A DNA stretch of 28,634 bases from an uncultured Flavobacteriaceae bacterium (GCA_937901915.1 CALGUD010000014.1:1-28634); one strand, 5' to 3'. Shown: positions 15,101 to 22,634, numbered from the stretch's first letter. Translations and numbers: made by a program. The notes: generated by a model not told the origin, from the letters alone.

Positions 15101-15485
15101 AATAGGGCGTGATGGTAGAATTCCGTTTGGTACTTCCGCAGAATTAAGAAACACATGGACCACAAGTAACACATCGGCACCACTTCCTTCTTTGAACGCA
15201 ACCAATACCCAAACGCTTTCTTCTGAGTTTGTTGAGGACGGGTCATTTATAAGGTTAAAGAATGTCTCTTTAGGCTATACTCTGGACGGAGTTGCATTGG
15301 AATCGATTGGAGCCGAGTCATTGAGATTATATGTAAGTGCCCAAAATTTGGTTACAATTACCAATTACTCCGGTTTAGATCCGGAGGTGAACAACGGTGG
15401 GGAAAATGACAGGCTTTCAGGAGTAGATATATGGGCTTTACCAACCTCAAGGACATTGACGCTAGGTTTAAATTTAAAATTTTAA
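12195..15485 (+). CDS. SusC/RagA-family TonB-dependent outer-membrane receptor
   Basis: A 1096-residue protein. It begins with a signal peptide (hydrophobic core around 22-36, then GEAQN). An STN domain (about 50-121) marks receptors that signal to FecR. Then come a carboxypeptidase-like beta domain (135-205; GTPLPGANIVEKGTTNG, FDGNFSLEV), the SusC signature LDEVVLVGYG (211-220), the plug domain (about 225-335; VRGSNSITGSNSPLVVVDG, ASASAIYGNRAANGVI) and a long beta-barrel ending in an aromatic-type strand (TLGLNLKF). It imports a ligand with its SusD partner, whose gene follows after 4 bp. A second ATG at 12255 would shorten the signal; the first is kept because the longer basic N-region is usual in this family. 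Substrate unknown. Confidence 0.95.
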   Translation: MKIKSIQGPPFYGRVLLKRIMKVFVFLCCSVAFALGTNKGEAQNADIVIDADKTLTIKQVFRLINKQTDYKFIYRHDLIKMAPDINVKEGVIKAGELLEKSLSPISFTYEFTEEETIIVKRKPTDLSVENLQFLISGIITDEDGTPLPGANIVEKGTTNGVTADFDGNFSLEVAEDNTILIISYIGFVTKEVAVNGQSNITVVLQESVAGLDEVVLVGYGKSVRKEDLTGAVSVVGLRDLEKSPLTNVDQALQGRASGVQITQNSGSPGAGLKIRVRGSNSITGSNSPLVVVDGLIDVDINSVNPSDIQSISVLKDASASAIYGNRAANGVIIISTKKGVAGKATIEFDSFLSFSEPSNSIDLLGAAEFIDFANTKNIGATGNPIPVFNTEQKINDFIANSVDYQDEVYRMAVARNYQLSFRGGAEKINYYVSGNYFDQEGIAINSGFKRYSLRSNINADLTDKLSLSTSLNLIRQEGLNNAPEFGAELALGAVGFDKTTPIYDVNGNYNRQTLVVGGIQESVLTNPVFSALENKRMSTTNRVQANIGLNYNLLENLDLNISGGIDYGNFHYAYFTPANNDAAEITAGQNTSNNTNTQYAFRLNYDNSFNDIHNLNVTTIYEERKNLSKGFNADGRGFFTASTGSDNIGLADTQTIGSNFSQRRLRSLIGRASYNYDSRYLVTASIRYDESSVFLKDQGGVFSSFALGWNINNERFFNSETISTLRLRGGWGETGNELIGTSDALNLLRNNPWIPNGGATGSTAILPGTRLANPDLTWETTTQTNIGLDFGIINDRFNLSFEYYSKKTEDLLLTRQLPRFTGRVDQVINAGEVENKGFDITLSASIIQNENFLWDLSTNFSSNRNKVLSLIGNETEVFPALTVGENNIQAPAIVRVGEPIGSFYGYVYEGVNAVDGNAIYADERAIIGDPNPDFTYGINNNLSYKGFDLNFFIQGVSGNDVFNRARSLIIGRDGRIPFGTSAELRNTWTTSNTSAPLPSLNATNTQTLSSEFVEDGSFIRLKNVSLGYTLDGVALESIGAESLRLYVSAQNLVTITNYSGLDPEVNNGGENDRLSGVDIWALPTSRTLTLGLNLKF

Positions 15486-15489
15486 GAAA

Positions 15490-16932
15490 ATGAATATCAT
15501 AAGACAAATAAATAATACGGTGGAAAGAATACTTTTTATATCTTTTCTTTTGGTAGGCTTCATTTCCTGCAATGACGATCTTCCTGCAGATACCAGGGGA
15601 GAATTGGCAGCAGAACAATTCTATACCAGCGTGGCCGATATTGAGTCAGGAACTCTGGGCGTATATTCAGTAATGGCGGACAGATTATTTGCCAATAGTG
15701 AAAACTATTGTCACTTTTGGGCTGCCGATGACAGAACGGCCGCCACTGGTTCAAATAAAACATTTTATTTAGAATATGACCAATTACAACCATTGGACAC
15801 CAACCCTTGGCAAACCAACGGCTGGAATCAATTATGGGAAATAATTGGAGCGGCTAATACCTTTTTAGATAATGAAGAGCAGATGCGCAGTTTTGTTGAA
15901 GGGGCCGACATCGATTTGCTAGAGAGGTCTCTTGGGGAAGTACATTATTTAAGAGGTTTGATCTATTTTGAATTGGTGCGAACCTGGGGGACCATACCAC
16001 TTATCACCTCTCAAAAAGAAGTTACAGGCCAAGAGCCTTTAGCTTCCTTTGAAGATATATATGCACTAATCATTGAGGATTTGCAATTTGCAAAGAACCA
16101 TTTAGGGCCTACGCCGGTAAATGGCATTTATAGAGCTACACGTTGGATGGCCCAATCCCTTTTAGCAAATGTATATTTGACAACAGCCGGATTTCCATTA
16201 AAAAACACTGCTAACTATGCATTGGCGGCTGCTGAGGCTAGGGATGTAATAGACAATGGTCCATTTGAGTTGGAGGCAGAGTTAAGCGGCATCATGGGAA
16301 CACAAGAGACAAGTTTGGGAGATAACGGCAATACAGAGGCCATTATCGCTTTCCCGGCTAATATTGGGTTGGATGCCTGGAATGCCGGAAACTTCCAGGC
16401 CGAATCCATTTTATTTGGTGATAAGTGGGTGGAGATAGCATTCTATAATAATTTTCCCGAGGGTTATAGAAAAGATTTTACGTTTGACATTAGTGAAACC
16501 GGACAAATTCTTTATTCTATAGAAAAGTTCGGAGAGCAGGATTTTGGAAACGTAAATAAGGATATAAATTATCTCCGCTATTCAGAATTGTTGTTGATCT
16601 ATGCGGAAGCACAAATAAGAGCCACTGGCAACAACGCCGATGCAAGTGCATTAAGTGCCTTGAACGCGGTAAGAAACAGAGCAGGGCTAACTTCCGTTAC
16701 CTCGGCTACCTGGGAAGATGTAGTATGGGAAAAAGCATGGGAGCTCGCTGGCGAATGGTCCAGATGGTACGATATTGTTAGAACTGAGACATTAGATGAG
16801 GTGAATGCGATGAGAGATCCCTATGACAATAATTTGACCCCGCTGAGTCCCACTCCCGCCATAACTGAGGAATTTCCGTGGTGCCCCATTCCGGCAAACG
16901 ATGTTGCCGCAAACCCCAATCTGGTAAAATAA
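15490..16932 (+). CDS. SusD/RagB-family outer-membrane lipoprotein
   Basis: A 480-residue surface lipoprotein with lipobox VGFISC (Cys27) and the acidic start NDDLPADTRG. The SusD N-terminal pattern is clear (ADTRGELAAEQFYTSVADIE, then WNQLWEIIGAANTFLDN and LGEVHYLRGLIYFELVRTWG), and the C-terminal half shows YLRYSELLLIYAEAQIR, ALNAVRNRAGL and WEKAWELAGEWSRWYDIVR. It caps the SusC barrel and presents ligand. The gene is 4 bp after the SusC gene and followed by a strong terminator, so the operon is SusC-SusD only. No glycoside hydrolase, lyase or peptidase is adjacent, so the locus gives no clue to the glycan or peptide taken up. Confidence 0.95.
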   Translation: MNIIRQINNTVERILFISFLLVGFISCNDDLPADTRGELAAEQFYTSVADIESGTLGVYSVMADRLFANSENYCHFWAADDRTAATGSNKTFYLEYDQLQPLDTNPWQTNGWNQLWEIIGAANTFLDNEEQMRSFVEGADIDLLERSLGEVHYLRGLIYFELVRTWGTIPLITSQKEVTGQEPLASFEDIYALIIEDLQFAKNHLGPTPVNGIYRATRWMAQSLLANVYLTTAGFPLKNTANYALAAAEARDVIDNGPFELEAELSGIMGTQETSLGDNGNTEAIIAFPANIGLDAWNAGNFQAESILFGDKWVEIAFYNNFPEGYRKDFTFDISETGQILYSIEKFGEQDFGNVNKDINYLRYSELLLIYAEAQIRATGNNADASALSALNAVRNRAGLTSVTSATWEDVVWEKAWELAGEWSRWYDIVRTETLDEVNAMRDPYDNNLTPLSPTPAITEEFPWCPIPANDVAANPNLVK

Positions 16933-16953
16933 TAGAATAGGTTTAGTTTTTGA

Positions 16954-16993
16954 AACCTTCAAATTATTGTAAAAGATAATTTGGAGGTTTTTT
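16954..16993 (+). terminator. Terminator after the SusCD operon
   Basis: The arm 16954-16967 pairs with 16976-16989 over 14 positions with one G-U, loop of 8, followed by TTTTTT. It ends the SusC-SusD transcript. Confidence 0.85.
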
Positions 16994-17080
16994 ATAGAGT
17001 TTAAATGAGTTCAATAAATGAAGCAAGTAGTATTTTGGTAGAAGTCCCCAAACTTTTATCCTTTCTTCGTTTCTTTGCGT

Positions 17081-18316
17081 ATGCAAAAGTCAATATCCGG
17101 ATCCGTTTTAATTATAGGGGCTCAATGGCCCGAACCGCAGGCATCTGCAGCCGGACAACGTATGTTGCAACTGGTAAAAGCATTTACCAGGGCTTCATAT
17201 ACCATTACTTTTGCATGTGTAGCCGATCTGCCTGAAAATAATGCATTGCCGGCATATGTATCAACCTGTCAAATAGAGTTAAATAATCCTTCATTTGATG
17301 TATTTTTAAAGAAACTCAATCCGGAAATGGTGCTTTTTGACCGTTTTTTTATGGAAGAACAGTTCGGATGGCGTGTAGCACAGGCTTGTCCGCAGGCATT
17401 AAGGGTCTTAGATACCGAAGACCTGCACTTTTTAAGAAATGCCCGTGAAGAAGCGTTAAAGAATAAAACAGAACCCGATTTTAATTCAGAAACAACTTTC
17501 AGGGAAATTGCTGCTATGTACCGGTGTGACTTATCCTTGATCATCTCCAAAAATGAGATAGAACTGCTCATCTCACACTTTCATTTTCCGGAGCAGCTGT
17601 TGTTGTACCTTCCTTTTATGATTGATGAAATAAATGCAGCTGAATTAAGCAAGCTGCCAAAATTTAAAGATCGTAACGGTTTCATATTTATAGGTAATTT
17701 TAAACATTTGCCCAATGTAGATTCAGTAATACATTTGGTAAACGAATTATTTCCGGAAATACGAAAGCATTTAAAAAATGCTGAATTAAATATCTACGGA
17801 GCTTACACCTCACATAAAATAAAAAATTTGCACAATCCGAAGCAAGGTGTTTTTGTAAGAGGATGGGTAAACGATGCCAATGAGGTGATGCAAAATGCAA
17901 GAGTTTGTTTGGCCCCACTGCGTTTTGGTGCCGGTCAAAAAGGCAAGTTACTCGAAGCGATGCAAAATGGAACGCCAAGCATTACAACTGCAATAGGTGC
18001 GGAAGGTATGTGTTTTAATGAACCCTGGGGCGGACACGTAACTACTTCAGATGCTGAATTTATTGAAAAGGCAGTATTGTTGTATAATAATGAACAAGCC
18101 TGGGAAATTGCACAACAGAACGGATTCCATATACTAAACACCCATTTTTCTTTTAAAAAATATGCCTCAGTTTTTATAAACCGGTTGGAGGACGTAACAC
18201 AGTTAATTTCAGAACATCGCGCTTCTAATTTTACGGGAGCAATGTTGCAGTACCACAGGCTACAGGCCACAAAGTACCTTTCTAAATGGATTGAAGAGAA
18301 AAGCAAGAAAGGTTGA
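17081..18316 (+). CDS. GT4-family (GT-B fold) glycosyltransferase
   Basis: A 411-residue cytosolic or membrane-associated glycosyltransferase. The N-terminal Rossmann half starts SVLIIGAQWPEPQASAAGQR. The C-terminal half has IFIGNFKHLPNVDS, the nucleotide-sugar-binding stretch VFVRGWVNDANEVMQNAR, and FGAGQKGKLLEAMQNGTPSI followed by TTAIGAEGM, where Glu of the KLLEAM segment is the usual donor-ribose contact. ATG 17081 is chosen over the TTG two codons earlier. It stands alone after the SusCD terminator, so it is probably not part of that uptake system. Acceptor and sugar cannot be read from sequence. Confidence 0.85.
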   Translation: MQKSISGSVLIIGAQWPEPQASAAGQRMLQLVKAFTRASYTITFACVADLPENNALPAYVSTCQIELNNPSFDVFLKKLNPEMVLFDRFFMEEQFGWRVAQACPQALRVLDTEDLHFLRNAREEALKNKTEPDFNSETTFREIAAMYRCDLSLIISKNEIELLISHFHFPEQLLLYLPFMIDEINAAELSKLPKFKDRNGFIFIGNFKHLPNVDSVIHLVNELFPEIRKHLKNAELNIYGAYTSHKIKNLHNPKQGVFVRGWVNDANEVMQNARVCLAPLRFGAGQKGKLLEAMQNGTPSITTAIGAEGMCFNEPWGGHVTTSDAEFIEKAVLLYNNEQAWEIAQQNGFHILNTHFSFKKYASVFINRLEDVTQLISEHRASNFTGAMLQYHRLQATKYLSKWIEEKSKKG

Positions 18317-18391
18317 TCAGAATAACCTTTTAAAAAACAACAAATTATTCACTCTATTCGTATGTATTATAACAGAGTTAATTACATTGTT

Positions 18392-18832
18392 ATGAGAAAG
18401 ATACCATTAATTTTAATTTTTATAATCTTTATCACCTTTTCATGTGGTAATGTTGTTTCGTCGGCATCCGGCAAGGCTGATTCGGATATACAATCGAATA
18501 TTATGGGAACATGGGAACTTATCCGGTTTGAAGATACTTCCAGGAACATGGTACGTATACCACCTGAGGATTCAAAAACCCCGATATTAATTACATTTAC
18601 AGATCATAAAGTTGAGGGAAAGACAGCTGCAAATTCTTTTGCAGGGGATTATGTTGTTTCATCAGGTGAAATAAAGATCGAGAATCTGAACTCTACTTTA
18701 GTATCCGAATCCACATGGGGAGATAGATTTCTAAAAGCATTTACTAACGGAACTATGTCCTTTTTATTAGAAGGTGATACTTTAAAAATTGAGTATGAAG
18801 ATTCTAAATTCATGCATTTTAAAAAACATTGA
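18392..18832 (+). CDS. META/HslJ-like domain lipoprotein, copy 1
   Basis: A 146-residue lipoprotein. ATG 18392 is chosen because MRKIPLILIFIIFITFSC gives a clean signal and lipobox; an earlier ATG at 18362 would add a polar extension. The mature part has GTWELIRFED, then ITFTDHKVEGKTAANSFAGD, STWGDRFLKAF and EGDTLKIEYED, matching the small beta domain of META/HslJ-like proteins, whose role is linked to envelope stress but not settled. The next gene starts 1 bp after its stop and codes for a close paralogue, so the pair arose by tandem duplication and is cotranscribed. Confidence 0.75.
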   Translation: MRKIPLILIFIIFITFSCGNVVSSASGKADSDIQSNIMGTWELIRFEDTSRNMVRIPPEDSKTPILITFTDHKVEGKTAANSFAGDYVVSSGEIKIENLNSTLVSESTWGDRFLKAFTNGTMSFLLEGDTLKIEYEDSKFMHFKKH

Positions 18833-18833
18833 T

Positions 18834-19265
18834 ATGAAAAGAACACTTTCCACTTTTGTACTTTCTATACTGTTTTTAATCACTTTTTCATGTAATAATG
18901 ATGATGATTCAACAGATAATGATAACACAACAAGTATAACAGGCACATGGGAGTTGATCCGGTTTGAGGATCAGGATAGTGGTATTATTCATACACCTCC
19001 TGAAGATTCAAACCCAATAACAATTACCTTTGCAGTTGATACCTTCGAGGGGAATACGGAAGCAAATTCTTTTTTTGGTGATTATTCCGTTTCATCAAAT
19101 CAACTTATCATTGAAAATATGGGCTCTACTTTTGCAGCAGAATCTACATGGGGTTCTATGTTTTTTGCAGCAATGACAAGTGATACTCTGACTTATACGA
19201 TTGAAGGTGATACATTGATGATAGAATATGAGGATTCCGAATTTATGCATTTCTCAAAGCGTTGA
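18834..19265 (+). CDS. META/HslJ-like domain lipoprotein, copy 2
   Basis: A 143-residue lipoprotein starting at ATG 18834 (MKRTLSTFVLSILFLITFSC, lipobox Cys20), then an acidic linker (NNDDDSTDNDN). It shares with copy 1 the segments GTWELIRFED, PPEDS, ANSF.GDY.VSS, ESTWG, EGDTL.IEYEDS and FMHF, in the same order. The longest differences are in the linker and around SGIIHT. An upstream in-frame ATG at 18789 lies inside copy 1 and is rejected. The two copies probably face the periplasm or outer-membrane inner leaflet. Confidence 0.75.
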   Translation: MKRTLSTFVLSILFLITFSCNNDDDSTDNDNTTSITGTWELIRFEDQDSGIIHTPPEDSNPITITFAVDTFEGNTEANSFFGDYSVSSNQLIIENMGSTFAAESTWGSMFFAAMTSDTLTYTIEGDTLMIEYEDSEFMHFSKR

Positions 19266-19389
19266 TTATATTGTTTATAACCCCTCTAACCATCACAGAA
19301 CCACGAGCATTCAACTTCATTGATTATTTACTCATTTAAAGTAATTATTAGTGCATTTCGGCACGCATAAGTAAGTAAGGTTTCATAAA

Positions 19390-19417
19390 TTGATAGATGA
19401 AATATCATTTATTTTTG
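19390..19417 (+). promoter_or_regulatory. Promoter of the EcsC-family gene, giving a nearly leaderless mRNA
   Basis: TTG (19390-19392) and TATTTTTG (19410-19417, fitting TAnnTTTG) are 17 bp apart. The ATG at 19425 begins 7 bp after the -7 box, so transcription would start at or within a few bases of the start codon. The rest of the gap 19266-19389 shows nothing I can name. Confidence 0.45.
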
Positions 19418-19424
19418 TAAACTT

Positions 19425-20255
19425 ATGAGTGAAGAAAGTCATATTGCAACAGTACACCAAATATCTGATGAAGATCAGGTACTTATTTACAAGGCAAAGA
19501 ATAATTTGGAAAAGGTGAGCCCTGTTATCAGGAAATTAAATCAGTTGGGCAGTAGCATAGAAACCGGATTTGATAAACTTTCACCTGAAAAAAGGAAAAA
19601 GTTGGATGATTTAGCTCACAAAACATTGGTAGGAATGATAAGGGCTAATCTTTTAACTCTGGAAAGTAATGTGAGGAAACGATCCTCAGATTATATTTAT
19701 AAAGCTGCGGTTACTTCGTCCGGCATTATAGGAGGTTTTTTCGGTTTAGCCGGATTTGCAACAGATTTGCTTATTTCTACCAAACTTATGATGCGTACTA
19801 TTCTTGATATTGCAAGAAGTGAAGGGGAAGATATTACTAAAATGGATACACATCTCGTATGCCTTGAAGTATTTGCATTAGGAGGGCCTTCTACAGAAGA
19901 TGATGCTGCAGATACCAGTTATTACGCGACCCGGTTAGCATTAAACTCAGCATTAAAAGGAGCCTCAGCCTTCGTAGCCAAAAATGGACCTATAGGTATT
20001 GATCAGTTTTTGGTTTTAAGTGGTAACCCCATTATGAAATTCCTGGGAATTATTGCAGCAAGGTTTGGTATTCAGGTTACTGAAAAATTTATGGCCCAGG
20101 CCGTTCCGGTAGTAGGTGCTATAGGAGGTGGATCTATTAATTTTATATTTATTGACCATTTTCAGAGGATTGCGAAAGCTCATTTTACCATGAGAAGACT
20201 TGAGAGGGAATATGGTGAACATGCAGTTAGAAGTTTCTATAATACTGCAGTATAA
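19425..20255 (+). CDS. EcsC-family protein
   Basis: A 276-residue protein matching the EcsC family. A helical N-terminal region is followed by the typical glycine-rich membrane-associating segment SSGIIGGFFGLAGFATDLLI (about 98-117), LMMRTILDIARSEGED, LVCLEVFALGGPS and a C-terminal AVPVVGAIGGGSINFIFIDH then FQRIAKAHFTMRRLEREYG. The family was named after a gene beside an ABC transporter in Bacillus, but its biochemical function is not known. The gene has its own promoter with almost no leader, and no ABC transporter is nearby. The lipoprotein gene at 20323 follows after 67 bp. Confidence 0.85.
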   Translation: MSEESHIATVHQISDEDQVLIYKAKNNLEKVSPVIRKLNQLGSSIETGFDKLSPEKRKKLDDLAHKTLVGMIRANLLTLESNVRKRSSDYIYKAAVTSSGIIGGFFGLAGFATDLLISTKLMMRTILDIARSEGEDITKMDTHLVCLEVFALGGPSTEDDAADTSYYATRLALNSALKGASAFVAKNGPIGIDQFLVLSGNPIMKFLGIIAARFGIQVTEKFMAQAVPVVGAIGGGSINFIFIDHFQRIAKAHFTMRRLEREYGEHAVRSFYNTAV

Positions 20256-20322
20256 AAACTGTTCGGTTTTGATAACAAAATTCAAAATCCTACAGAGAAT
20301 GTTTAATTTAAAAATTTTGACT

Positions 20323-20967
20323 ATGAAAGTGAGATATATAATAGTACTTCTATTTCTGTTCATATTAAGTGCTTGTGGCTCTAGTACCAGGATAACAGGA
20401 TCATGGATAAATGAAGAACAATTGGCAGATAAAGATTATAACAATGTATTTATTGCTGCGTTAACCGGAGACAGGCAACTGCAAACGACATTGGAGAATG
20501 AATTGGCGGCCAGAGCCGAACTAAGAGGGGTAAATGCCATTACTAGTCATAATAATTTTACAAGAACATTTTCTTCCGATAATAAACCCTCAAAAGAAGA
20601 ATTATTGTCTACAATCCAAAGTACTGAGGCCGATGCCATATTTACTGTCACAGTCCAGGATGTTGAAACGGATACACATTATGTTCCCGGAACTTCAATG
20701 TATCCTACGCCTATGCGGTACAGCTATTACGGGAATTTTTACGGTTACTACGATACCATGTTCCCAATAACTTATAACACCGGTTATTATACTGAAGATA
20801 AGGTGTATTATATGGAAAGTAACCTGTATGATGCTGATACTGAAGAATTACTGTGGTCGGCACAATCAAAAACCTATGACCCTGTCGATGTAGAAATATT
20901 TGTAGAAGAGTATGCAGAGGCTATTGCAGATCAACTTGCAGATGATGGGTTGATAAAGGAAAAATAG
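20323..20967 (+). CDS. Lipoprotein of unknown function
   Basis: A 214-residue lipoprotein. The start is ATG 20323, giving MKVRYIIVLLFLFILSAC with lipobox LSAC (Cys18). Earlier in-frame starts lie inside the EcsC gene. The mature part begins STRITGSWINEEQLADKDYNN, then VFIAALTGDRQLQTTLENEL and EADAIFTVTVQDVETDTHYV, a Tyr-rich middle (YSYYGNFYGYYD) and DAEELLWSAQSKTYDP-like text near the end. The layout recalls small lipoproteins that bind beside the outer membrane, with a Rossmann-like core and the ITGSW start common in this family of flavobacterial proteins. I cannot name a function. Confidence 0.65.
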   Translation: MKVRYIIVLLFLFILSACGSSTRITGSWINEEQLADKDYNNVFIAALTGDRQLQTTLENELAARAELRGVNAITSHNNFTRTFSSDNKPSKEELLSTIQSTEADAIFTVTVQDVETDTHYVPGTSMYPTPMRYSYYGNFYGYYDTMFPITYNTGYYTEDKVYYMESNLYDADTEELLWSAQSKTYDPVDVEIFVEEYAEAIADQLADDGLIKEK

Positions 20968-20969
20968 CG

Positions 20970-21109
20970 ATAAAGAGACTTTCTAAAAAGGTGTATATAA
21001 GGTATATATGAAATTATATGTCAGGTTGAGCGCAGTCGAAACCTAAGGTTATAGTTCTCGACTGCGCTCGAACAGACAGTTTTAATACCTTTTTAGAAAG
21101 TCTCTTTAT
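20970..21109. terminator. Long inverted repeat, bidirectional terminator between convergent genes
   Basis: The arm 20970-20992 is the exact reverse complement of 21087-21109 (23 of 23). It starts 3 bp after the stop codon of the lipoprotein gene at 20967 and ends 30 bp before the stop of the convergent beta-barrel gene (21139). The 94-bp centre contains a second inverted repeat (21019-21078), so the RNA from either strand forms a long two-tier hairpin. Confidence 0.6.
21019..21078. repeat. Palindromic intergenic repeat of the flavobacterial GAGCGCAGTCGA type
   Basis: GAGCGCAGTCGA (21028-21039) is matched by TCGACTGCGCTC (21058-21069), with flanking TGTC (21019-21022) and GACA (21075-21078). 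I recall TGTCAGTTCGAGCGCAGTCGAG as an abundant extragenic palindrome in flavobacterial genomes. It carries no coding sequence. It may be a non-autonomous element spread by a REP-associated transposase, which is inference. Confidence 0.6.
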
Positions 21110-21138
21110 TGTATCTTCACACTTAAATAAAGGAAAAA

Positions 21139-21705
21139 TTAAAAATCAAACCCTAATGAGAATTGCCAAACCCTGTTTTTGGGTTGGCCATCATTATAAA
21201 TATCTCCCATTCCCAAATGATAACGAACACCTAAGCTCACGCCTGAATCAGTTTTAAATCCACCCCCAAAGTTAAATCCCCAGTCAAAATTTTCAGGGTC
21301 ATATTCCCCGTTTGTTTCAAACAAACTGTCAAACTCTTCTTTATGAGAAATAGCCAATCCTATTTGTGGGCCTGTTTCCAGGAAAAAGTTCTTACTAGGA
21401 TACAATTTCAGCATCATCGGTAAATTGATATAATTAATTTTTTGGGTGAAGGTGCTGCTTCCGTTTTCTATTTCATACCCTTGTTGCGAATACAATAGTT
21501 CCGGTTGAATGGAAAAGTGCTCATTAATGAAAGATTCACCATAAAAACCAATATGGAACCCGTGGCGCTGTCCTGTTTCACCATCACCGTCAAAACTTAC
21601 TGCGGCCAGGTTATACCCTCCTTTTATTCCCACATTGCTATCCTGTGCATTAATAAACAATATATTTAAAAATAATGTTCCTGTTAATAAAAATATCTTT
21701 TTCAT
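21139..21705 (-). CDS. PorT-like outer-membrane beta-barrel protein
   Basis: A 188-residue protein with a signal peptide (MKKIFLLTGTLFLNILFINA) and alternating amphipathic strands: NVGIKGGYNLAAVSF, HGFHIGFYGESFIN, FSIQPELLYSQQGYE, KINYINLPMMLKLYP, FFLETGPQIGLAIS, FNFGGGFKTDSGVSLGVRYH, ending in VWQFSLGFDF with the C-terminal Phe typical of outer-membrane barrels. This is the small 'outer membrane beta-barrel 2' type, about eight strands. It lies 24 bp downstream of the metalloprotease-like lipoprotein gene on the same strand, so the two are probably cotranscribed. Ligand or role unknown. Confidence 0.85.
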   Translation of the reverse strand: MKKIFLLTGTLFLNILFINAQDSNVGIKGGYNLAAVSFDGDGETGQRHGFHIGFYGESFINEHFSIQPELLYSQQGYEIENGSSTFTQKINYINLPMMLKLYPSKNFFLETGPQIGLAISHKEEFDSLFETNGEYDPENFDWGFNFGGGFKTDSGVSLGVRYHLGMGDIYNDGQPKNRVWQFSLGFDF

Positions 21706-21729
21706 TTTATCTGATTTTATTATTAATAT

Positions 21730-22503
21730 TTATTTCCCCCCATTTGCCTGTAAATCGGCTATACATTGAGGGTCAAGTGAAGGTACGGCGCCTCCGGTAA
21801 ACATACTTAATAAGCCTTCACCGGTTTCGGCGGTCCAATACATTAAACACTCTTCTTCAGTACAGTGTTTTCCATGTCCTGTATCCTGATGGTCACTTTG
21901 AGGCGTTGTTCCGGCATTAACCAATCCTAATAAGTGTCCGAACTCATGATTTATAACGGTAGTTTCCAATACACTTAACGCAGGTGCAAAAGCATCACCG
22001 CTGAAATCCCGGATGGTTTCTTCAAAAATAGCAAAAGAAGTATTCCTGTAGGCAATTCCCAATACTGATGAATTTTCAGTATTCTCCGCATATTCGCCAT
22101 CAGCAAAAAAACCAAATACTGTTATTTGTCCTCCGGAATTATATTTTTCACGATGCTCTTTTTCTATATTAATTACATCAGTTACTGAATATTCAGATAT
22201 ACCGGGTGAAGCAATTGCTCTTTGTTCTATTACAATCCCTCCAGGTTTGTTTAGCCGGCCTTCAAGAAACGAGACAAAGTTATCAATAGCTGTTTCCGTG
22301 GGTTTAAATCCTTCAACATAAACAATTTCAATAAACATTTCTGGAAATTCATTTTCTGAAAGAAAATCATTGGCCGATGCACCCGTGGTTTTAGAATTTC
22401 CCGAGGTATCTAACCCATTCTCTTCACCTGAATCATCTTTAGAACACGAAAGTATACAAAGAACTGTACACAGTATTAAAATTATATTTCTCATTAATTT
22501 CAT
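21730..22503 (-). CDS. Metzincin-like lipoprotein metalloprotease with altered third ligand
   Basis: A 257-residue lipoprotein with lipobox CILSC (Cys20) and an acidic linker. The catalytic helix HEFGHLLGLVN (186-196) has the HExxH pair and the metzincin glycine, but Asn196 stands where HExxHxxGxxH has its third zinc His. The text after it is rich in possible ligands (SDHQDTGHGKHC, 203-214) and CLMYW (219-223) could be the Met-turn. The Cys-rich end (HC, EEC, QC) recalls archaemetzincins. It probably cleaves protein at the cell envelope. A TAAATTTG -7 box lies 25 bp upstream. The beta-barrel gene follows. Confidence 0.72.
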   Translation of the reverse strand: MKLMRNIILILCTVLCILSCSKDDSGEENGLDTSGNSKTTGASANDFLSENEFPEMFIEIVYVEGFKPTETAIDNFVSFLEGRLNKPGGIVIEQRAIASPGISEYSVTDVINIEKEHREKYNSGGQITVFGFFADGEYAENTENSSVLGIAYRNTSFAIFEETIRDFSGDAFAPALSVLETTVINHEFGHLLGLVNAGTTPQSDHQDTGHGKHCTEEECLMYWTAETGEGLLSMFTGGAVPSLDPQCIADLQANGGK

Positions 22504-22527
22504 GATTTACATTAAATATAAGTGTTG

Positions 22528-22535
22528 CAAATTTA
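22528..22535 (-). promoter_or_regulatory. -7 box for the metalloprotease-like gene
   Basis: On the minus strand this reads TAAATTTG (TAnnTTTG pattern), 25 bp before the start codon at 22503. A TTTG further upstream (22551-22554) is only 15 bp away, shorter than usual for the -33 element. Confidence 0.4.
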
Positions 22536-22584
22536 ATAATTTCGGTTGTGCAAATGAATATTGACTGCATGGTTGAAAATCAGG

Positions 22585-22608
22585 AAAAGGCCGCATTTTA
22601 CTGCGACC
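22585..22608 (-). terminator. Terminator after the DUF4382-like lipoprotein gene
   Basis: On the minus strand GGTCGCA and TGCGGCC pair over a 6-nt loop with one G-U, followed by TTTT. It lies 27 bp past the stop codon of the gene ending at 22635 and separates it from the metalloprotease-like gene. Confidence 0.6.
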
Positions 22609-22634
22609 CAATCCCGTCCCCAAAATCTAACTAA

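Noticed and set aside
12195..15485. Several 70-110-codon open frames antisense to or out of phase with the SusC gene
   Set aside because: They lie fully inside a clear SusC gene, lack recognisable motifs and show no promoter of their own.
10231..16932. Polysaccharide utilisation locus with assigned glycan
   Set aside because: No glycoside hydrolase, lyase, sulfatase or esterase gene is present, so neither substrate nor complete PUL can be claimed.
17005..17235. 76-codon frame overlapping the start of the glycosyltransferase gene
   Set aside because: It runs out of phase into the glycosyltransferase gene, and its product has no recognisable features.
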